DNA of 64,000 nucleotides. It comes from an uncultured Cellulophaga sp. (GTDB taxonomy: Bacteria > Bacteroidota > Bacteroidia > Flavobacteriales > Flavobacteriaceae). The stretch lies in NCBI GenBank assembly GCA_947492955.1, contig CANLOV010000008.1:1-64000 (forward strand), read 5' to 3'. A program made the translations under genes and the position numbers. Positions 46,580 to 56,921 of this stretch are shown piece after piece. The notes beneath the pieces are model-generated. The model saw only the letters and a program-made list of their open reading frames with translations, was not told the DNA's origin and made no database searches. Numbering within the stretch: the first letter of the stretch is position 1; each line of letters opens with the position of its first letter.

Positions 46580-48766
46580 ATGTCCAAAATGCGATTTGAT
46601 GCCATTGCCGAAAGTCATAAACGTAGTTTAATAAGCATAGAAGAAAAAGGAAGGCGTTCAGAAATATTCGGAATTAATGTTTTTAATGAAGAGAGAATGC
46701 TTCAGTATCTTACAAAAGATGCTTATGATCATGTAAAAACGGCGATATTTACAGGGGCTAAAATTGATAGAAAAATAGCAGATCAGGTAGCAGAAGCAAT
46801 GAAAGCTTGGGCTATTTCTTTAGGGACTACACATTACACGCATTGGTTTCAGCCTTTAACAGGTTCTACAGCAGAAAAACACGATGCTTTTTTTGATTTA
46901 TTACCAAATGGCAAGGCCTTAGAGAAGTTTGGAGGCGGGCAATTAGTACAGCAAGAACCAGATGCTTCTAGTTTTCCTAGTGGCGGTATTCGTAATACTT
47001 TTGAGGCCAGAGGCTACACAGCTTGGGACCCAAGTTCCCCAGCATTTATATATGGCACAACTTTATGTATACCTACTGTTTTTGTAGCTTATACAGGAGA
47101 GGCTTTAGATAATAAAGCGCCACTTTTAAGGGCGTTACATGCCGTAGATGAGGCCGCTACCGCAGTAGCTAAGTATTTTGATAAAAATGTATCTAAAGTA
47201 CATGCTACTTTAGGATGGGAGCAAGAATATTTTTTGGTAGATAAAGCATTAGCATACTCGCGACCAGATATAATAATGACTGGCCGTACTATGGTTGGGC
47301 ATATTCCTGCAAAAGGACAACAGTTAGATGATCATTACTTTGGAGTAATTCCTAATCGTGTACTAAGTTTTATGAGCGATTTGGAAAAGGAATGTATTAA
47401 AATAGGGATTCCTGTAAAAACCAGACATAACGAGGTAGCTCCAAATCAGTTTGAATTAGCACCTGTTTTTGAAGAAGCCAATTTAGCAGTAGATCATAAT
47501 CTTTTGCTAATGGATGTAATGGAGAAAATTGCAGATAAGCATCATTTTAAAGTGCTTTTTCACGAAAAACCATTTGCTGGTATTAATGGTTCTGGAAAAC
47601 ATAGCAATTGGTCTTTGGCTACAGATACAGGGGTAAATTTATTAAGCCCTGGCTCAACACCAATGAAGAACCTACAGTTTTTAACCTTTTTTGTAAATAC
47701 GATAAAGGCGGTAGATACGTATCAGGAATTGTTACGTTCGTCTACGGCATCGGCAAGTAATGATCATAGGTTAGGAGCAAGTGAGGCGCCACCAGCAATA
47801 ATGTCTGTATTTATAGGTGATCAGTTGAGTGCTGTTTTAGATGAGTTAGAAGGTGTTTCGCAAGGGAAATTATCACCCAAAGAAAAAACAGATTTAAAAT
47901 TAAATGTAGTTGGTAAAATACCAGAAATATTATTAGATAATACAGATAGGAATAGAACATCTCCTTTTGCTTTTACAGGAAATAAATTTGAAATGCGTGG
48001 TGTAGGTTCTAAAACCAACTGTGCTAAACCAATGACCATTTTAAATACTATTGTAGCTAAACAATTAAAAGATTTTAAGAAAGAAGTAGATGTTTTAGTA
48101 GATAAAAAGAATTTAAAAAAGGACGAGGCTGTTTTTAATGTATTAAGAGAATATATAAAAACATCTAAAAGAATTCGTTTTGATGGTGATGGTTATAGTG
48201 AGGAGTGGGAGAAAGAAGCTCAAAGACGAAAATTAAGCAATAATAAAACAACACCAGAAGCATTAAAAGTACTTACGTCTAAAGAAAGTTTAGCCCTTTT
48301 TAAGGCCATGAAGGTAATGAGCGAAGTAGAAATAAAAGCTCGTAAAGATGTAGAATTAGAAGATTATATTTTTAGAATACAGATAGAAGGTAGGGTTTTA
48401 GGGCAATTAATGTACAACCATATTATACCTACAGCTATAGAATACCAAAACAAGCTAATAAAAAATGTAATAGGTATTAAAGAAATATATGGAGCAGCTC
48501 ATAAAACTATAACAGATGGTCAGCTGGCAATTATAGAACAAATAGGAGAGCACGTAAATGAAATAAAAAAGAAAACAGATTTAATGATAGAAGCTCGTAA
48601 AAGAGCTAATGTTCTAAAAAATACAGAGAAAAAGGCGTTTGCTTATTGCGATAATGTAAAACCATTTTTTACAGAAATACGTTATAGGTGCGATAAGTTA
48701 GAATTGTTAGTAGATGATCAGTTGTGGCCCTTAACAAAATATAGAGAATTATTATTTGTAAAATAA
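46580..48766 (+). CDS. glnN: Glutamine synthetase, type III
   Basis: 728 residues, the large GSIII form typical of Bacteroidota. N-terminal IFGINVFNEERMLQYL, THYTHWFQPLTGSTAEKHDAF, GWEQEYFLVDKALAYSRPDI, RHNEVAPNQFELAPVFEEAN, LFHEKPFAGINGSGKHSNWSL and RLGASEAPPAIMSVFIG cover the active site. The C-terminal 150 residues are the helical GSIII extension. Ammonia assimilation. A second synthetase (type II) is encoded divergently, so two isoforms are probably expressed under different nitrogen conditions (inference). Confidence 0.96.
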   Translation: MSKMRFDAIAESHKRSLISIEEKGRRSEIFGINVFNEERMLQYLTKDAYDHVKTAIFTGAKIDRKIADQVAEAMKAWAISLGTTHYTHWFQPLTGSTAEKHDAFFDLLPNGKALEKFGGGQLVQQEPDASSFPSGGIRNTFEARGYTAWDPSSPAFIYGTTLCIPTVFVAYTGEALDNKAPLLRALHAVDEAATAVAKYFDKNVSKVHATLGWEQEYFLVDKALAYSRPDIIMTGRTMVGHIPAKGQQLDDHYFGVIPNRVLSFMSDLEKECIKIGIPVKTRHNEVAPNQFELAPVFEEANLAVDHNLLLMDVMEKIADKHHFKVLFHEKPFAGINGSGKHSNWSLATDTGVNLLSPGSTPMKNLQFLTFFVNTIKAVDTYQELLRSSTASASNDHRLGASEAPPAIMSVFIGDQLSAVLDELEGVSQGKLSPKEKTDLKLNVVGKIPEILLDNTDRNRTSPFAFTGNKFEMRGVGSKTNCAKPMTILNTIVAKQLKDFKKEVDVLVDKKNLKKDEAVFNVLREYIKTSKRIRFDGDGYSEEWEKEAQRRKLSNNKTTPEALKVLTSKESLALFKAMKVMSEVEIKARKDVELEDYIFRIQIEGRVLGQLMYNHIIPTAIEYQNKLIKNVIGIKEIYGAAHKTITDGQLAIIEQIGEHVNEIKKKTDLMIEARKRANVLKNTEKKAFAYCDNVKPFFTEIRYRCDKLELLVDDQLWPLTKYRELLFVK

Positions 48767-48789
48767 GAATAGAAATCTATTTTAAATTT

Positions 48790-48816
48790 AAAGCTCACAT
48801 TTTGTGGGCTTTTTTT
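48790..48816 (+). terminator. Terminator after glutamine synthetase III
   Basis: AAAGCTCACA / TGTGGGCTTT stem (one G-U-type mismatch), TTT loop, followed by a T run. Confidence 0.85.
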
Positions 48817-48827
48817 ATGGATTCACT

Positions 48828-48835
48828 TATTTTTG
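48828..48835 (+). promoter_or_regulatory. Candidate -7 promoter element for the PurM gene
   Basis: TATTTTTG, an exact TAnnTTTG match, 17 nt before the ATG at 48853 and just beyond the preceding terminator. Confidence 0.55.
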
Positions 48836-48852
48836 CCACAAACTAAATAATA

Positions 48853-50031
48853 ATGAGTTCATCTAATAGCGAACGTTACAATCAAAGAGGAGTTTCTGCA
48901 TCTAAAGAAGATGTGCATAATGCTATAAAAAATATAGATAAGGGATTGTTTCCTAAAGCATTCTGTAAAATTGTGCCAGATTATTTAACAAATGACGAGG
49001 ACTATTGCTTGGTAATGCATGCAGATGGTGCAGGTACAAAATCGTCTTTAGCCTATATGTATTGGAAAGAAACAGGAGATATTTCTGTATGGAAAGGTAT
49101 TGCGCAAGATGCTTTAATCATGAATATAGATGATTTAATTTGCGTAGGAGCTACAGATAATATTATGTTGTCTTCTACTATTGGGCGTAATAAAAACGTA
49201 ATTCCTGGAGAAGTACTTTCGGCTATTATTAACGGATCAGAAGAAATTATTGCAGATTTAAAAAATCATGGAATTATAATACATTCTACTGGTGGTGAAA
49301 CGGCAGATGTAGGAGATTTAGTAAGAACTATTATTGTAGATTCTACAGTAACAGCAAGATTAAAAAGAAAAGAAGTTATAGATAACGCTAATATAAAGCC
49401 TGGAGATGTAATTGTAGGCTTAGAATCTTTTGGGCAAGCAAGCTATGAAACGGAGTATAATGGTGGAATGGGAAGTAACGGACTTACCTCTGCTAGACAC
49501 GATGTTTTTTCAAAATATTTATCAGAAAAATACCCGGAAAGTTATGACCAAGCAGTACCAGAAGAATTAGTATATGCTGGTAATGTAAAATTAACAGATG
49601 AGGTAGATCAGTCTCCAATAGATGCTGGTAAATTAGTATTGTCTCCAACAAGAACATATGCACCCATTGTAAAAAAAGTGTTAGAAAAGTATAATTCTAC
49701 AGATATACATGGGATGGTACATTGTAGCGGAGGAGCACAAACTAAAATTTTACATTTTGTAGATAATTTGCATATTGTAAAAGATAATTTGTTTCCAATA
49801 CCACCTTTATTTAAATTAATACAAGAGCAGTCGGGAACAGATTGGAAAGAAATGTACCAAGTGTTTAATTGCGGGCATAGGTTAGAATTTTATGTAAATG
49901 GGGCCATAGCAGAAGATATTATAGCCATAAGTAAAAGTTTTAATGTAGATGCTAAAATAGTAGGAAGAGTAGAAGAAAGTGCTACAAAAAAATTAACCAT
50001 TAAAAGTGAATATGGTACTTATGAATATTAA
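48853..50031 (+). CDS. purM: Phosphoribosylformylglycinamidine cyclo-ligase (PurM), Bacteroidota type
   Basis: 392 residues, somewhat longer than the 345-residue E. coli enzyme. Two AIRS domains: YNQRGVSASKEDVHNAIKNID, VMHADGAGTKSSLAYMYWKE, GIAQDALIMNIDDLICVGAT and STGGETADVGDLVRTIIVD in the first; GMVHCSGGAQTKILHFV and QVFNCGHRLEFYV in the second. Makes aminoimidazole ribotide, the branch point to purines and to the ThiC substrate. Purine genes are otherwise absent nearby. Confidence 0.92.
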   Translation: MSSSNSERYNQRGVSASKEDVHNAIKNIDKGLFPKAFCKIVPDYLTNDEDYCLVMHADGAGTKSSLAYMYWKETGDISVWKGIAQDALIMNIDDLICVGATDNIMLSSTIGRNKNVIPGEVLSAIINGSEEIIADLKNHGIIIHSTGGETADVGDLVRTIIVDSTVTARLKRKEVIDNANIKPGDVIVGLESFGQASYETEYNGGMGSNGLTSARHDVFSKYLSEKYPESYDQAVPEELVYAGNVKLTDEVDQSPIDAGKLVLSPTRTYAPIVKKVLEKYNSTDIHGMVHCSGGAQTKILHFVDNLHIVKDNLFPIPPLFKLIQEQSGTDWKEMYQVFNCGHRLEFYVNGAIAEDIIAISKSFNVDAKIVGRVEESATKKLTIKSEYGTYEY

Positions 50032-50057
50032 CCTCTATTAAATGATTAAGTTATAAT

Positions 50058-51035
50058 TTGAGAAAATATTTTCCCCTAATACTCTGTTTTTTTGTTTTTG
50101 TAGTTACGGCGCAAGAACAAAAATACATTGCGGTAAAAAGAACCGTAAAATTAATGGGGAGTAGTTTTCAAATTACAGTAGTTGTTCTGCATCCAGATAT
50201 TGGATTTATTAATATACAAGAAGCAGCTACTGAAATTAAACGAATAGAGTCTGTTATTTCTCCTACTATAGAGACTTCTGAAACTTCTCTGGTAAATAAA
50301 AATGCAGGAATACAACCCGTAAAAGTAAGTGATGAGTTTTTTAAACTAGTAGAAAAGGCTATTCATTATTCAGAAATTTCTAATGGCTCTTTTGACATTA
50401 CTTATGCTGTATTAGAAAAAGTATGGCGGTTCGATGGGACTATGCAATACCTACCCCTACATTCAGAAGTAGAAGCATTACTACCAAAAATTAACTATAA
50501 AAAAATTATTTTAGATAAGGCAAAGCGTACTGTTTTTTTAAAAGAAAAAGGAATGAGAATAAGTTTTAGCGCTATGGCAAAAGGCTATGCTATAGATAGG
50601 GTTAAAGAATTACTCATTTCTAAAGAAGTAACAGGAGGAATGATTAATGCATCGGGGGATGTTACCTCGTGGGGAAGAAAAGTAGGAGGTAAAAAATGGG
50701 TTTTAGGAGTAAGAGATACAAGTGTTGAAGAAAAACCAGTAGTTTGGTATCCTTTACTAGAATCATCGGCATCTTACGCTGGTATGCACGATAAATATAT
50801 TGCTATTAATAATTTAAAGTATTCTTATATTATAAACCCCAAAACCGGATACCCGGTAGATGAGGTAAAAAAAGTAATTGTTTTTTCTAAAACAGCAGAG
50901 CTATCAGATGCTTATGCAACCATGTTATTTGTTTTAGGTAAGGAAAGGGGTATAGCTCTTATTAATGAAACTCCAGAAACAGAAGCTATGCTTGTAGATA
51001 CTAGTAATACAGTATTTAAGAGTAAAGGTTTGTAA
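50058..51035 (+). CDS. apbE: FAD:protein FMN transferase (ApbE family)
   Basis: 325 residues with a signal peptide (about 1-19, FPLILCFFVFVVTAQ). ApbE motifs: KLMGSSFQITVV, EIKRIESVISPTIETSE, ISFSAMAKGYAIDRVKELL, NASGDVTSWGRKVGGKKWVLGVRD and YSYIINPKTGYPVDEVKKV. Transfers FMN from FAD onto threonines of exported proteins such as Nqr and Rnf subunits; none is encoded nearby. The start is the TTG at 50058: no in-frame ATG precedes the signal peptide. 26 nt after purM, possibly co-transcribed. Confidence 0.9.
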   Translation: MRKYFPLILCFFVFVVTAQEQKYIAVKRTVKLMGSSFQITVVVLHPDIGFINIQEAATEIKRIESVISPTIETSETSLVNKNAGIQPVKVSDEFFKLVEKAIHYSEISNGSFDITYAVLEKVWRFDGTMQYLPLHSEVEALLPKINYKKIILDKAKRTVFLKEKGMRISFSAMAKGYAIDRVKELLISKEVTGGMINASGDVTSWGRKVGGKKWVLGVRDTSVEEKPVVWYPLLESSASYAGMHDKYIAINNLKYSYIINPKTGYPVDEVKKVIVFSKTAELSDAYATMLFVLGKERGIALINETPETEAMLVDTSNTVFKSKGL

Positions 51036-51126
51036 CAATTTTAATATTAATTTATCTTTTAGTGTAAATATTAAGGTTTAAAAAATAGCCAAAGCTTTTT
51101 TTACAAGAAGAAAATAATTTAATTAT

Positions 51127-51942
51127 TTGAAAAACAAAGTAATAAATATTTTGTTGAATCCGTACCCATATTCTTATGAAAGAAAAAGTATATGGGTTAT
51201 TAGTGTGTTACTATTTATAATGACTTTCTTTTTTTGTTTTTTATTTGAACCTTTTAAAGTTTATGTTCCTGAGCATAAAATAAATTATTTTTTAATATGT
51301 CTTATTCATTCACTAACGCCAGCGTTTTTATTAATAGCCTTCTCATTTTTTAAAGTTCCAGTACAAGTAAAGGAATATTGGAATGTGAAAATGGAAATTT
51401 TCTTTATTGTTTTATTTTTTTTATTTGTTGGAGTATTTCAATTTCTTATTAGAGATTTTATATATGATAACGCTAATAATTGGTCTTGGTATTATTTTTA
51501 TGAAGAGATAAAAAATACTTTTTTAGTTGGTACTTTATTCCTTTTTATTTTAGTGCCTTTAAATTTTAATAGATTACAGAGAATAAATAAAAAAGAAATT
51601 ACTGCATTAAATTTTACCAAAACAAAAGTAGTCTATAAAAATTTGAGTTTTTATGTGGAAGATTTACTTTTTATAAAATCAGATGGTAATTATGTAGAAA
51701 TGTATTTTAAAGATGGTATTAAAAAAATAGAACGGTTTACTATAAAGAGTTTAGAAAAAGCTTTAAAAGAGTATTCATGTTTTATAAAAACACATCGTTC
51801 TTATCTTATTAATATTAATTATGTTGTCACTTTTACAGGTAATGCGCAAGGCTATAAATTACAATTAAAAAGCTATACAGAAAAGATTCCTGTTTCAAGA
51901 AATATGGTTGTTGCTTTTAGAGAAAAAATGAGAAGTAGATAA
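51127..51942 (+). CDS. LytTR-type DNA-binding regulator with N-terminal membrane domain
   Basis: 271 residues. Four predicted membrane helices (about 20-160) precede a LytTR DNA-binding domain (about 170-268: LSFYVEDLLFIKSDGNYVEM, RFTIKSLEKALKEYSCFIKT, HRSYLININYVVTFTGNAQG and the final IPVSRNMVVAFREKM). There is no receiver domain, so this is a membrane-embedded one-component regulator. The start is a TTG at 51127. The acyltransferase gene 88 nt downstream is the likeliest target or partner (inference). Confidence 0.88.
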   Translation: MKNKVINILLNPYPYSYERKSIWVISVLLFIMTFFFCFLFEPFKVYVPEHKINYFLICLIHSLTPAFLLIAFSFFKVPVQVKEYWNVKMEIFFIVLFFLFVGVFQFLIRDFIYDNANNWSWYYFYEEIKNTFLVGTLFLFILVPLNFNRLQRINKKEITALNFTKTKVVYKNLSFYVEDLLFIKSDGNYVEMYFKDGIKKIERFTIKSLEKALKEYSCFIKTHRSYLININYVVTFTGNAQGYKLQLKSYTEKIPVSRNMVVAFREKMRSR

Positions 51943-52029
51943 TTTTCTTGTCTGTCGTCACAAAATATTGTTACTCATCACAAATTTAATTTACGCTTAT
52001 ACTTTCTTATTAGTTTTAGCTAAAAAAGA

Positions 52030-53142
52030 ATGCGTAGATACGATTTAGATTGGTTAAGAGTGTTAGTCTTTGGGCTGTTAATTTTTTATCATGTAGGAAT
52101 GTTTTTTGTTCCTTGGAGTTTTCATATTAAAAATAATATAATTTATGATTGGTTAACATATCCTATGCTTTTTGTAAATCAGTGGAGGTTACCTATTTTA
52201 TTTGTTATTTCTGGGATGGGTACTTTTTATGCATTACAAAAAAGAACAAGCTCTTTTTTTGCTTTAGAGCGTATTAAACGGCTTGGTTTGCCTTTGTTAT
52301 TTGGGATGTTTTGTGTTGTTCCTCCTCAGGTGTTTTATGAGCGTTTAGATAAACACCAGTTCAAAGGAACATATATAGATTATTGGTCTAGGGAAGCATT
52401 TATTGGTGTATACCCAGAAGGGAATTTAAGCTGGCACCATTTATGGTTTCTTCCTTACCTTTTAATTTTTTCTTTATTATTAATACCAGTATTTACATAT
52501 ATAAGAAATCATCCTAAAAATAAAATTATTTTTTGGTTGCATAGGAGGACACAAAAATTGGTGGGCTTGTATTTGTTTATCATTCCTTTATATTTTGCAG
52601 AAGTGTTTTTAAAACCTAAATACCCAGTTAACCATTCTTTGTTAGATGATTGGTTTAATTTTATTCATTGTATGATTTTATTTTTTTACGGTTTTTTGTT
52701 AATAACGGTAAAAGATGTTTTTTGGCCAACAGTTGAAAAATATAAATTAAATTTTTTATACATAGGTATGTTGAGTTTTATTGGTATTCTTATGATTACT
52801 CATAATTACGAAGCTTCAGCGTTTAAACATTATATAGAGTCCATCATAAGAGTTTTAAATTTATGGTCTTGGGTGTTAGTTTTATTTGGCTTTTCTGCTA
52901 AATTTTTAAACAAGCAAAGCAAAATACTGAGTTATGCTAATGAGGCAGTATACCCTTTTTATATACTACACCAAACAGTTATAATTATTTTGGCTTATTA
53001 TTTAAAATCTTATAATTGGTCGTTTTGGGTAAAGTCATTGATTATGATTTTAGGGACTTTTGGTTTTTCATGGATTATTTATGAGTTGTTAATTAAGAGA
53101 TGGAAATTTGTTAGACCATTTTTTGGATTGAAAAATAAATAA
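52030..53142 (+). CDS. Acyltransferase family 3 membrane protein (OpgC-like)
   Basis: 370 residues, about ten helices. Family motifs: MRRYDLDWLRVLVFGLLIFYHVGMFF with the conserved Asp/Arg and His, the WRLPILFVISGMGTFYAL segment, ERIKRLGLPLLFG, and NLSWHHLWFLPYLL. Acyltransferase-3 proteins acetylate or succinylate exported polysaccharides or lipids, and the layout is closest to OpgC/MdoC. Follows the LytTR regulator in the same orientation. Confidence 0.87.
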   Translation: MRRYDLDWLRVLVFGLLIFYHVGMFFVPWSFHIKNNIIYDWLTYPMLFVNQWRLPILFVISGMGTFYALQKRTSSFFALERIKRLGLPLLFGMFCVVPPQVFYERLDKHQFKGTYIDYWSREAFIGVYPEGNLSWHHLWFLPYLLIFSLLLIPVFTYIRNHPKNKIIFWLHRRTQKLVGLYLFIIPLYFAEVFLKPKYPVNHSLLDDWFNFIHCMILFFYGFLLITVKDVFWPTVEKYKLNFLYIGMLSFIGILMITHNYEASAFKHYIESIIRVLNLWSWVLVLFGFSAKFLNKQSKILSYANEAVYPFYILHQTVIIILAYYLKSYNWSFWVKSLIMILGTFGFSWIIYELLIKRWKFVRPFFGLKNK

Positions 53143-53205
53143 TGAGTAAAATATTTTAGACTAAAATTAGTAGGGTTTTATTAAATTTAATGCAGAACTT
53201 TTTTT

Positions 53206-53895
53206 ATGAATTTAGAAGAACATTATTCAAAATTATATAAAGAATCTATCCGTAAAATCTCATCTAATGATTATGAAATTGATGATTTAATAGATGTTGA
53301 TTCTGATAAAAGGTTTGGAATTACGCTTTTAATAGAGCCGCCGCTTCAGGTTAAAAATGAAATTCAAAATTTTTTAAAAGAGCTTCGTAACCTTGAACCG
53401 AATCAGTATTGTTATCCAAATTCGGATATACACATTACTATTCTATCTATAATATCGTGTTATAATGGATTTAATCTGAACAAAATTAATTTACCAGATT
53501 ACGTTAATGTTATAAAGAAATGTTTACCTAGTGTTTTAAACACTGAAATTAATTTTAAAGGGATTACAGCTTCTACATCTTGTGTTATGGTACAAGGGTT
53601 TATGAATAATACTGTTATAGATGATATAAGAGATAGCTTAAGAATAGAGTTTAAAGAGTCGGGTTTAGAGCATACCATAGATGAACGTTATACTATAAAG
53701 ACTGCTCATTCAACAGTTTTTAGATTTAAAAAAACATTAGATAAAAAAGATGATTTTTTAAAACTTATTGAAAAATATAGAGATTATGATTTTGGAAGTT
53801 TTTCAATAGATAATTTTGAGTTAGTTTATAACGATTGGTACCAAAGAGCTAATCATGTAAAGAAATTACATAAGTTTGGTGTAATAAATGCTTAG
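53206..53895 (+). CDS. 2'-5' RNA ligase family (2H phosphoesterase) protein
   Basis: 229 residues. Two HxT/Sx signatures define the 2H fold: DIHITIL near 75 and HSTVFRF near 167. The order and spacing fit LigT/2'-5' RNA ligase-like phosphoesterases acting on cyclic or 2'-5' nucleotide bonds. The N-terminal 45 residues (YSKLYKESIRKISSNDYEID) lie outside the core. Cytoplasmic, no operon partner evident. Confidence 0.8.
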   Translation: MNLEEHYSKLYKESIRKISSNDYEIDDLIDVDSDKRFGITLLIEPPLQVKNEIQNFLKELRNLEPNQYCYPNSDIHITILSIISCYNGFNLNKINLPDYVNVIKKCLPSVLNTEINFKGITASTSCVMVQGFMNNTVIDDIRDSLRIEFKESGLEHTIDERYTIKTAHSTVFRFKKTLDKKDDFLKLIEKYRDYDFGSFSIDNFELVYNDWYQRANHVKKLHKFGVINA

Positions 53896-54071
53896 TGTTG
53901 TTGTATAAAGAACGTGCTAAATTTGTATCTCGTCTTAAAAAAGTTTCCATCTTTAGATTTAATCTTTAAATATATATACAACTTAATCTTAATTCTATTA
54001 TCGGTTTACAATAATGATTTTTCTTAATGAAGGTTAAATTCTTTGTACAATAAAAAACTCAAGTTGAAACG

Positions 54072-54098
54072 AATATTTGTTCAGTGATAACAAATATT
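54072..54098. promoter_or_regulatory. Inverted repeat upstream of the DUF1266 gene
   Basis: Perfect 10-bp arms AATATTTGTT / AACAAATATT around a 7-nt CAGTGAT spacer, 77 nt before the ATG at 54175. Could be an operator or an mRNA hairpin. The surrounding gap (53896-54174) shows nothing else. Confidence 0.35.
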
Positions 54099-54174
54099 AA
54101 TTAGTAAGATTATTAACAACGGTCTTATTGTATTTTTCGGCTCAACTTAATCAATATTCTAAAGAAAATATAAT

Positions 54175-54798
54175 ATGAGCAATATCATTTCAACATCTGA
54201 GGAAGAAAAACGCATGCTTACTTTTGGGGCAATATTATTTTATTACAGAGGAGAATCAATATTAGATATTAATTTAAAAGGAGATAACGAAGAGTATGTA
54301 AAAGGTTTACAAAACCAATGGGGTATTTCTAATAAAGAAGAAGCTATAGAAACATTACAAAAATTGCTTGAATTAGAAAGGAGTAGCGAATTTGATTTAC
54401 ATTTAAAAGAATCAGATGATGAAGTAAATTTGATAAAACAAGAAATAGCAAAGGAATTAAAGATATCTTCTGCCGAAATAGAAAAAATAGAATCTGTTTA
54501 TGCGTGGGATATTTGTCGCTTAGTAAGTTTATCTAAATGGTGTTATTGGTGCGAATACATTACCGTAGATGAAATGTGGGATTTTATTTCTCATGGAACA
54601 GATAAAGCAGCTAAAATAGGTGAAAATTGGCAAGAATATACTATTTCATTTTTATTAGGAAGAACAATTCATGGGTTTGATTTAGAAGATGTGATAGATG
54701 AATGTAAAGAATTGTTTCATTCTAAAAAATCAATACTTTCACGGGTGTTTTTTACGAAAAATTTAGACGTGTATAAAAAATATAGATTTAAAATGTAG
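54175..54798 (+). CDS. DUF1266 domain-containing protein
   Basis: 207 residues. The C-terminal half has the DUF1266 pattern: AWDICRLVSLSKWCYWCEYITVDEMWDFI, ENWQEYTISFLLGRTIHGF. The N-terminal half carries LQNQWGISNKEEAIETLQKLLE, usual for the family. DUF1266 proteins are soluble, of unknown function, and occur near secretion or immunity-type genes in some genomes; there is no such context here. Confidence 0.8.
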   Translation: MSNIISTSEEEKRMLTFGAILFYYRGESILDINLKGDNEEYVKGLQNQWGISNKEEAIETLQKLLELERSSEFDLHLKESDDEVNLIKQEIAKELKISSAEIEKIESVYAWDICRLVSLSKWCYWCEYITVDEMWDFISHGTDKAAKIGENWQEYTISFLLGRTIHGFDLEDVIDECKELFHSKKSILSRVFFTKNLDVYKKYRFKM

Positions 54799-54886
54799 AA
54801 TAACATTATCTAATATAATATACGGGTAATAATTATTTAGTTCAAAAACCTTTAAAAAAGAGTTGTTGGAAAAAAGTATGTATCTA

Positions 54887-55669
54887 TCAATCGTTTTCTA
54901 TTTTTTCTAATGCATGGGGTAAAATAAGCTCAACAAATTTACTGTAAGCTAAGGTAGAAGGGTGTAAATTGTCTTTGGCAACTAAATTGGGTTGTTCTAA
55001 GCCTTTTCTGGTGATATCCGTAATATATATGTATGTAATCTCTTTTGAGTTGCAATAGCTTCTAATAAAATTATTGTATTTATCTATTTCTTGGGTAATA
55101 ACTACATTAGCATTGCCAAAAGGAGTGTAAGCATAATCGGGGATTGATACTACAATAACGTTTTTAGACTCCCCTTTACTTAGCTCAGTAGCAATATTTA
55201 CAAGTTTGGAAAACTCTTTAGTAAAAACGTCAAAATCTACACCCTGAAATTGGTTGTTAACACCAATAAGTAGCGTAGCTATATCGTAATTATTAGCCAA
55301 TGTTTCCTTATCAATGGCATTTATGAGATTGTTAGTGGTCCAGCCAGTTTCAGCGATTACTTTTAAATCAACGGATATGTTTTCATGCTTTTTTAGAATA
55401 CTATCTTTTAATTGTTCAGGAAATCTACAACGTTCACAAACACTCTCTCCAATAGTATAGCTGTCTCCTAAAGAAATAATTTTTACAGCACTATCATTTT
55501 CAGAATCAGGAGTGTCTGTTTCCTCATTATCCATTTCATCAGTTTCAGTAGTTGTATCATCTTTAGCTTCTGTAACATCTTTGATTTCAGTATTATTTGT
55601 TTCAGAACTTGTAGAACAAGATGTAGCAATAAACAAATTAAAATATAATAGGTAATAAAAGAATTTCAT
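54887..55669 (-). CDS. SGNH/GDSL hydrolase lipoprotein
   Basis: 260 residues. Lipobox ATSC (Cys18), then a long Ser/Thr/Glu/Asp-rich linker (about 19-60). Block I IISLGDSYTIGE gives the nucleophilic Ser, block III is TLLIGVNNQ, and block V DNLHPSTLAY supplies the Asp-His pair. Probably a surface-exposed esterase, acetyl- or lipase-like; substrate unknown. Monocistronic. Confidence 0.87.
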   Translation of the reverse strand: MKFFYYLLYFNLFIATSCSTSSETNNTEIKDVTEAKDDTTTETDEMDNEETDTPDSENDSAVKIISLGDSYTIGESVCERCRFPEQLKDSILKKHENISVDLKVIAETGWTTNNLINAIDKETLANNYDIATLLIGVNNQFQGVDFDVFTKEFSKLVNIATELSKGESKNVIVVSIPDYAYTPFGNANVVITQEIDKYNNFIRSYCNSKEITYIYITDITRKGLEQPNLVAKDNLHPSTLAYSKFVELILPHALEKIEND

Positions 55670-55811
55670 TTTATTTTAAAGATACAATTTTGCAATTGAA
55701 TAAAGATTAAACCCTATGTTTTAAATGTATAAAATATAATACTGTACATTTTACAAATACCTTAAATATTTAAATTTATTGTAAATTCGCATTTTAAGCG
55801 AAAGAAGGATT

Positions 55812-56888
55812 ATGTTAGATAAATTAAATATAGTAAAGCAACGTTATGATGAGGTTTCGGATTTAATAATTCAGCCAGATATTATAATGGATCAGAAGAG
55901 ATATGTAAAGCTTAATAAAGAATACAAGGATTTAAAGCTTCTGATGGATAAAAGAGATCAATACATTGCTTTTACCAATAATTTAGAGGAAGCAGAAGAA
56001 ATAATTGCAGATGGTAGCGATGCCGAGATGGTAGATATGGCTAAAATGCAAATGGATGAAGCTAAGCAAGGTTTACCAATTTTAGAAGAAGAAATAAAAC
56101 TATTATTGATTCCTAAAGACCCTGAAGATAGTAAAGATGTAGTAGTAGAGATTAGAGCAGGAGCAGGAGGCGATGAGGCTAGTATTTTTGCAGGAGATTT
56201 ATTTCGTATGTATACCAAGTATTGCGAATCTAAAGGATGGAAAACCAATGTAATAGATTTAAGCGAAGGTACAAACGGAGGATATAAAGAAATTCAGTTT
56301 GAAGTTTCTGGTGAAGAAGTTTATGGAACATTAAAGTTTGAAGCAGGAGTACACCGTGTACAACGTGTACCACAAACAGAAACACAAGGTAGAGTACATA
56401 CAAGTGCCGCTACGGTAATGGTTTTACCAGAAGCAGAAGAGTTTGATGTGCAGATAGAACAAAAAGATGTTCGTATAGATTTTTTCTGTTCTTCTGGTCC
56501 AGGAGGTCAATCTGTAAACACTACCTATTCTGCTGTGCGTTTAACACACATACCAACAGGTTTAGTAGCGCAATGTCAGGATCAAAAATCGCAGCATAAA
56601 AATAAAGATAAAGCTTTTAGAGTATTACGTTCTCGTTTGTACGATTTAGAATTGGCTAAAAAACAAGAAGAAGACGCTGCTAAAAGAAACTCGCAAGTAA
56701 GTAGTGGTGACCGTTCTGCAAAAATTAGAACTTATAATTACCCACAGGGAAGGGTAACAGACCATAGAATTGGACTTACGTTGTACGATTTGCAAAATAT
56801 TATTAATGGAGATGTACAGAAAATTATTAATGAATTAATGATGGTAGAGAATACGGAGAAATTAAAAGAAGCTTCAGAGATTTTCTAA
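55812..56888 (+). CDS. prfA: Peptide chain release factor 1
   Basis: 358 residues, complete. The helical N-terminal domain, codon-recognition region, and the peptidyl-tRNA hydrolysis motif GGQ in [25 protein letters not shown] are present; [23 protein letters not shown] matches RF1. Terminates translation at UAA and UAG. The pyrF start is 33 nt downstream in the same orientation. Confidence 0.96.
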   Translation: MLDKLNIVKQRYDEVSDLIIQPDIIMDQKRYVKLNKEYKDLKLLMDKRDQYIAFTNNLEEAEEIIADGSDAEMVDMAKMQMDEAKQGLPILEEEIKLLLIPKDPEDSKDVVVEIRAGAGGDEASIFAGDLFRMYTKYCESKGWKTNVIDLSEGTNGGYKEIQFEVSGEEVYGTLKFEAGVHRVQRVPQTETQGRVHTSAATVMVLPEAEEFDVQIEQKDVRIDFFCSSGPGGQSVNTTYSAVRLTHIPTGLVAQCQDQKSQHKNKDKAFRVLRSRLYDLELAKKQEEDAAKRNSQVSSGDRSAKIRTYNYPQGRVTDHRIGLTLYDLQNIINGDVQKIINELMMVENTEKLKEASEIF

Positions 56889-56921
56889 TATTAAATTGTT
56901 TATTCAGTATAAAATAAGTTC

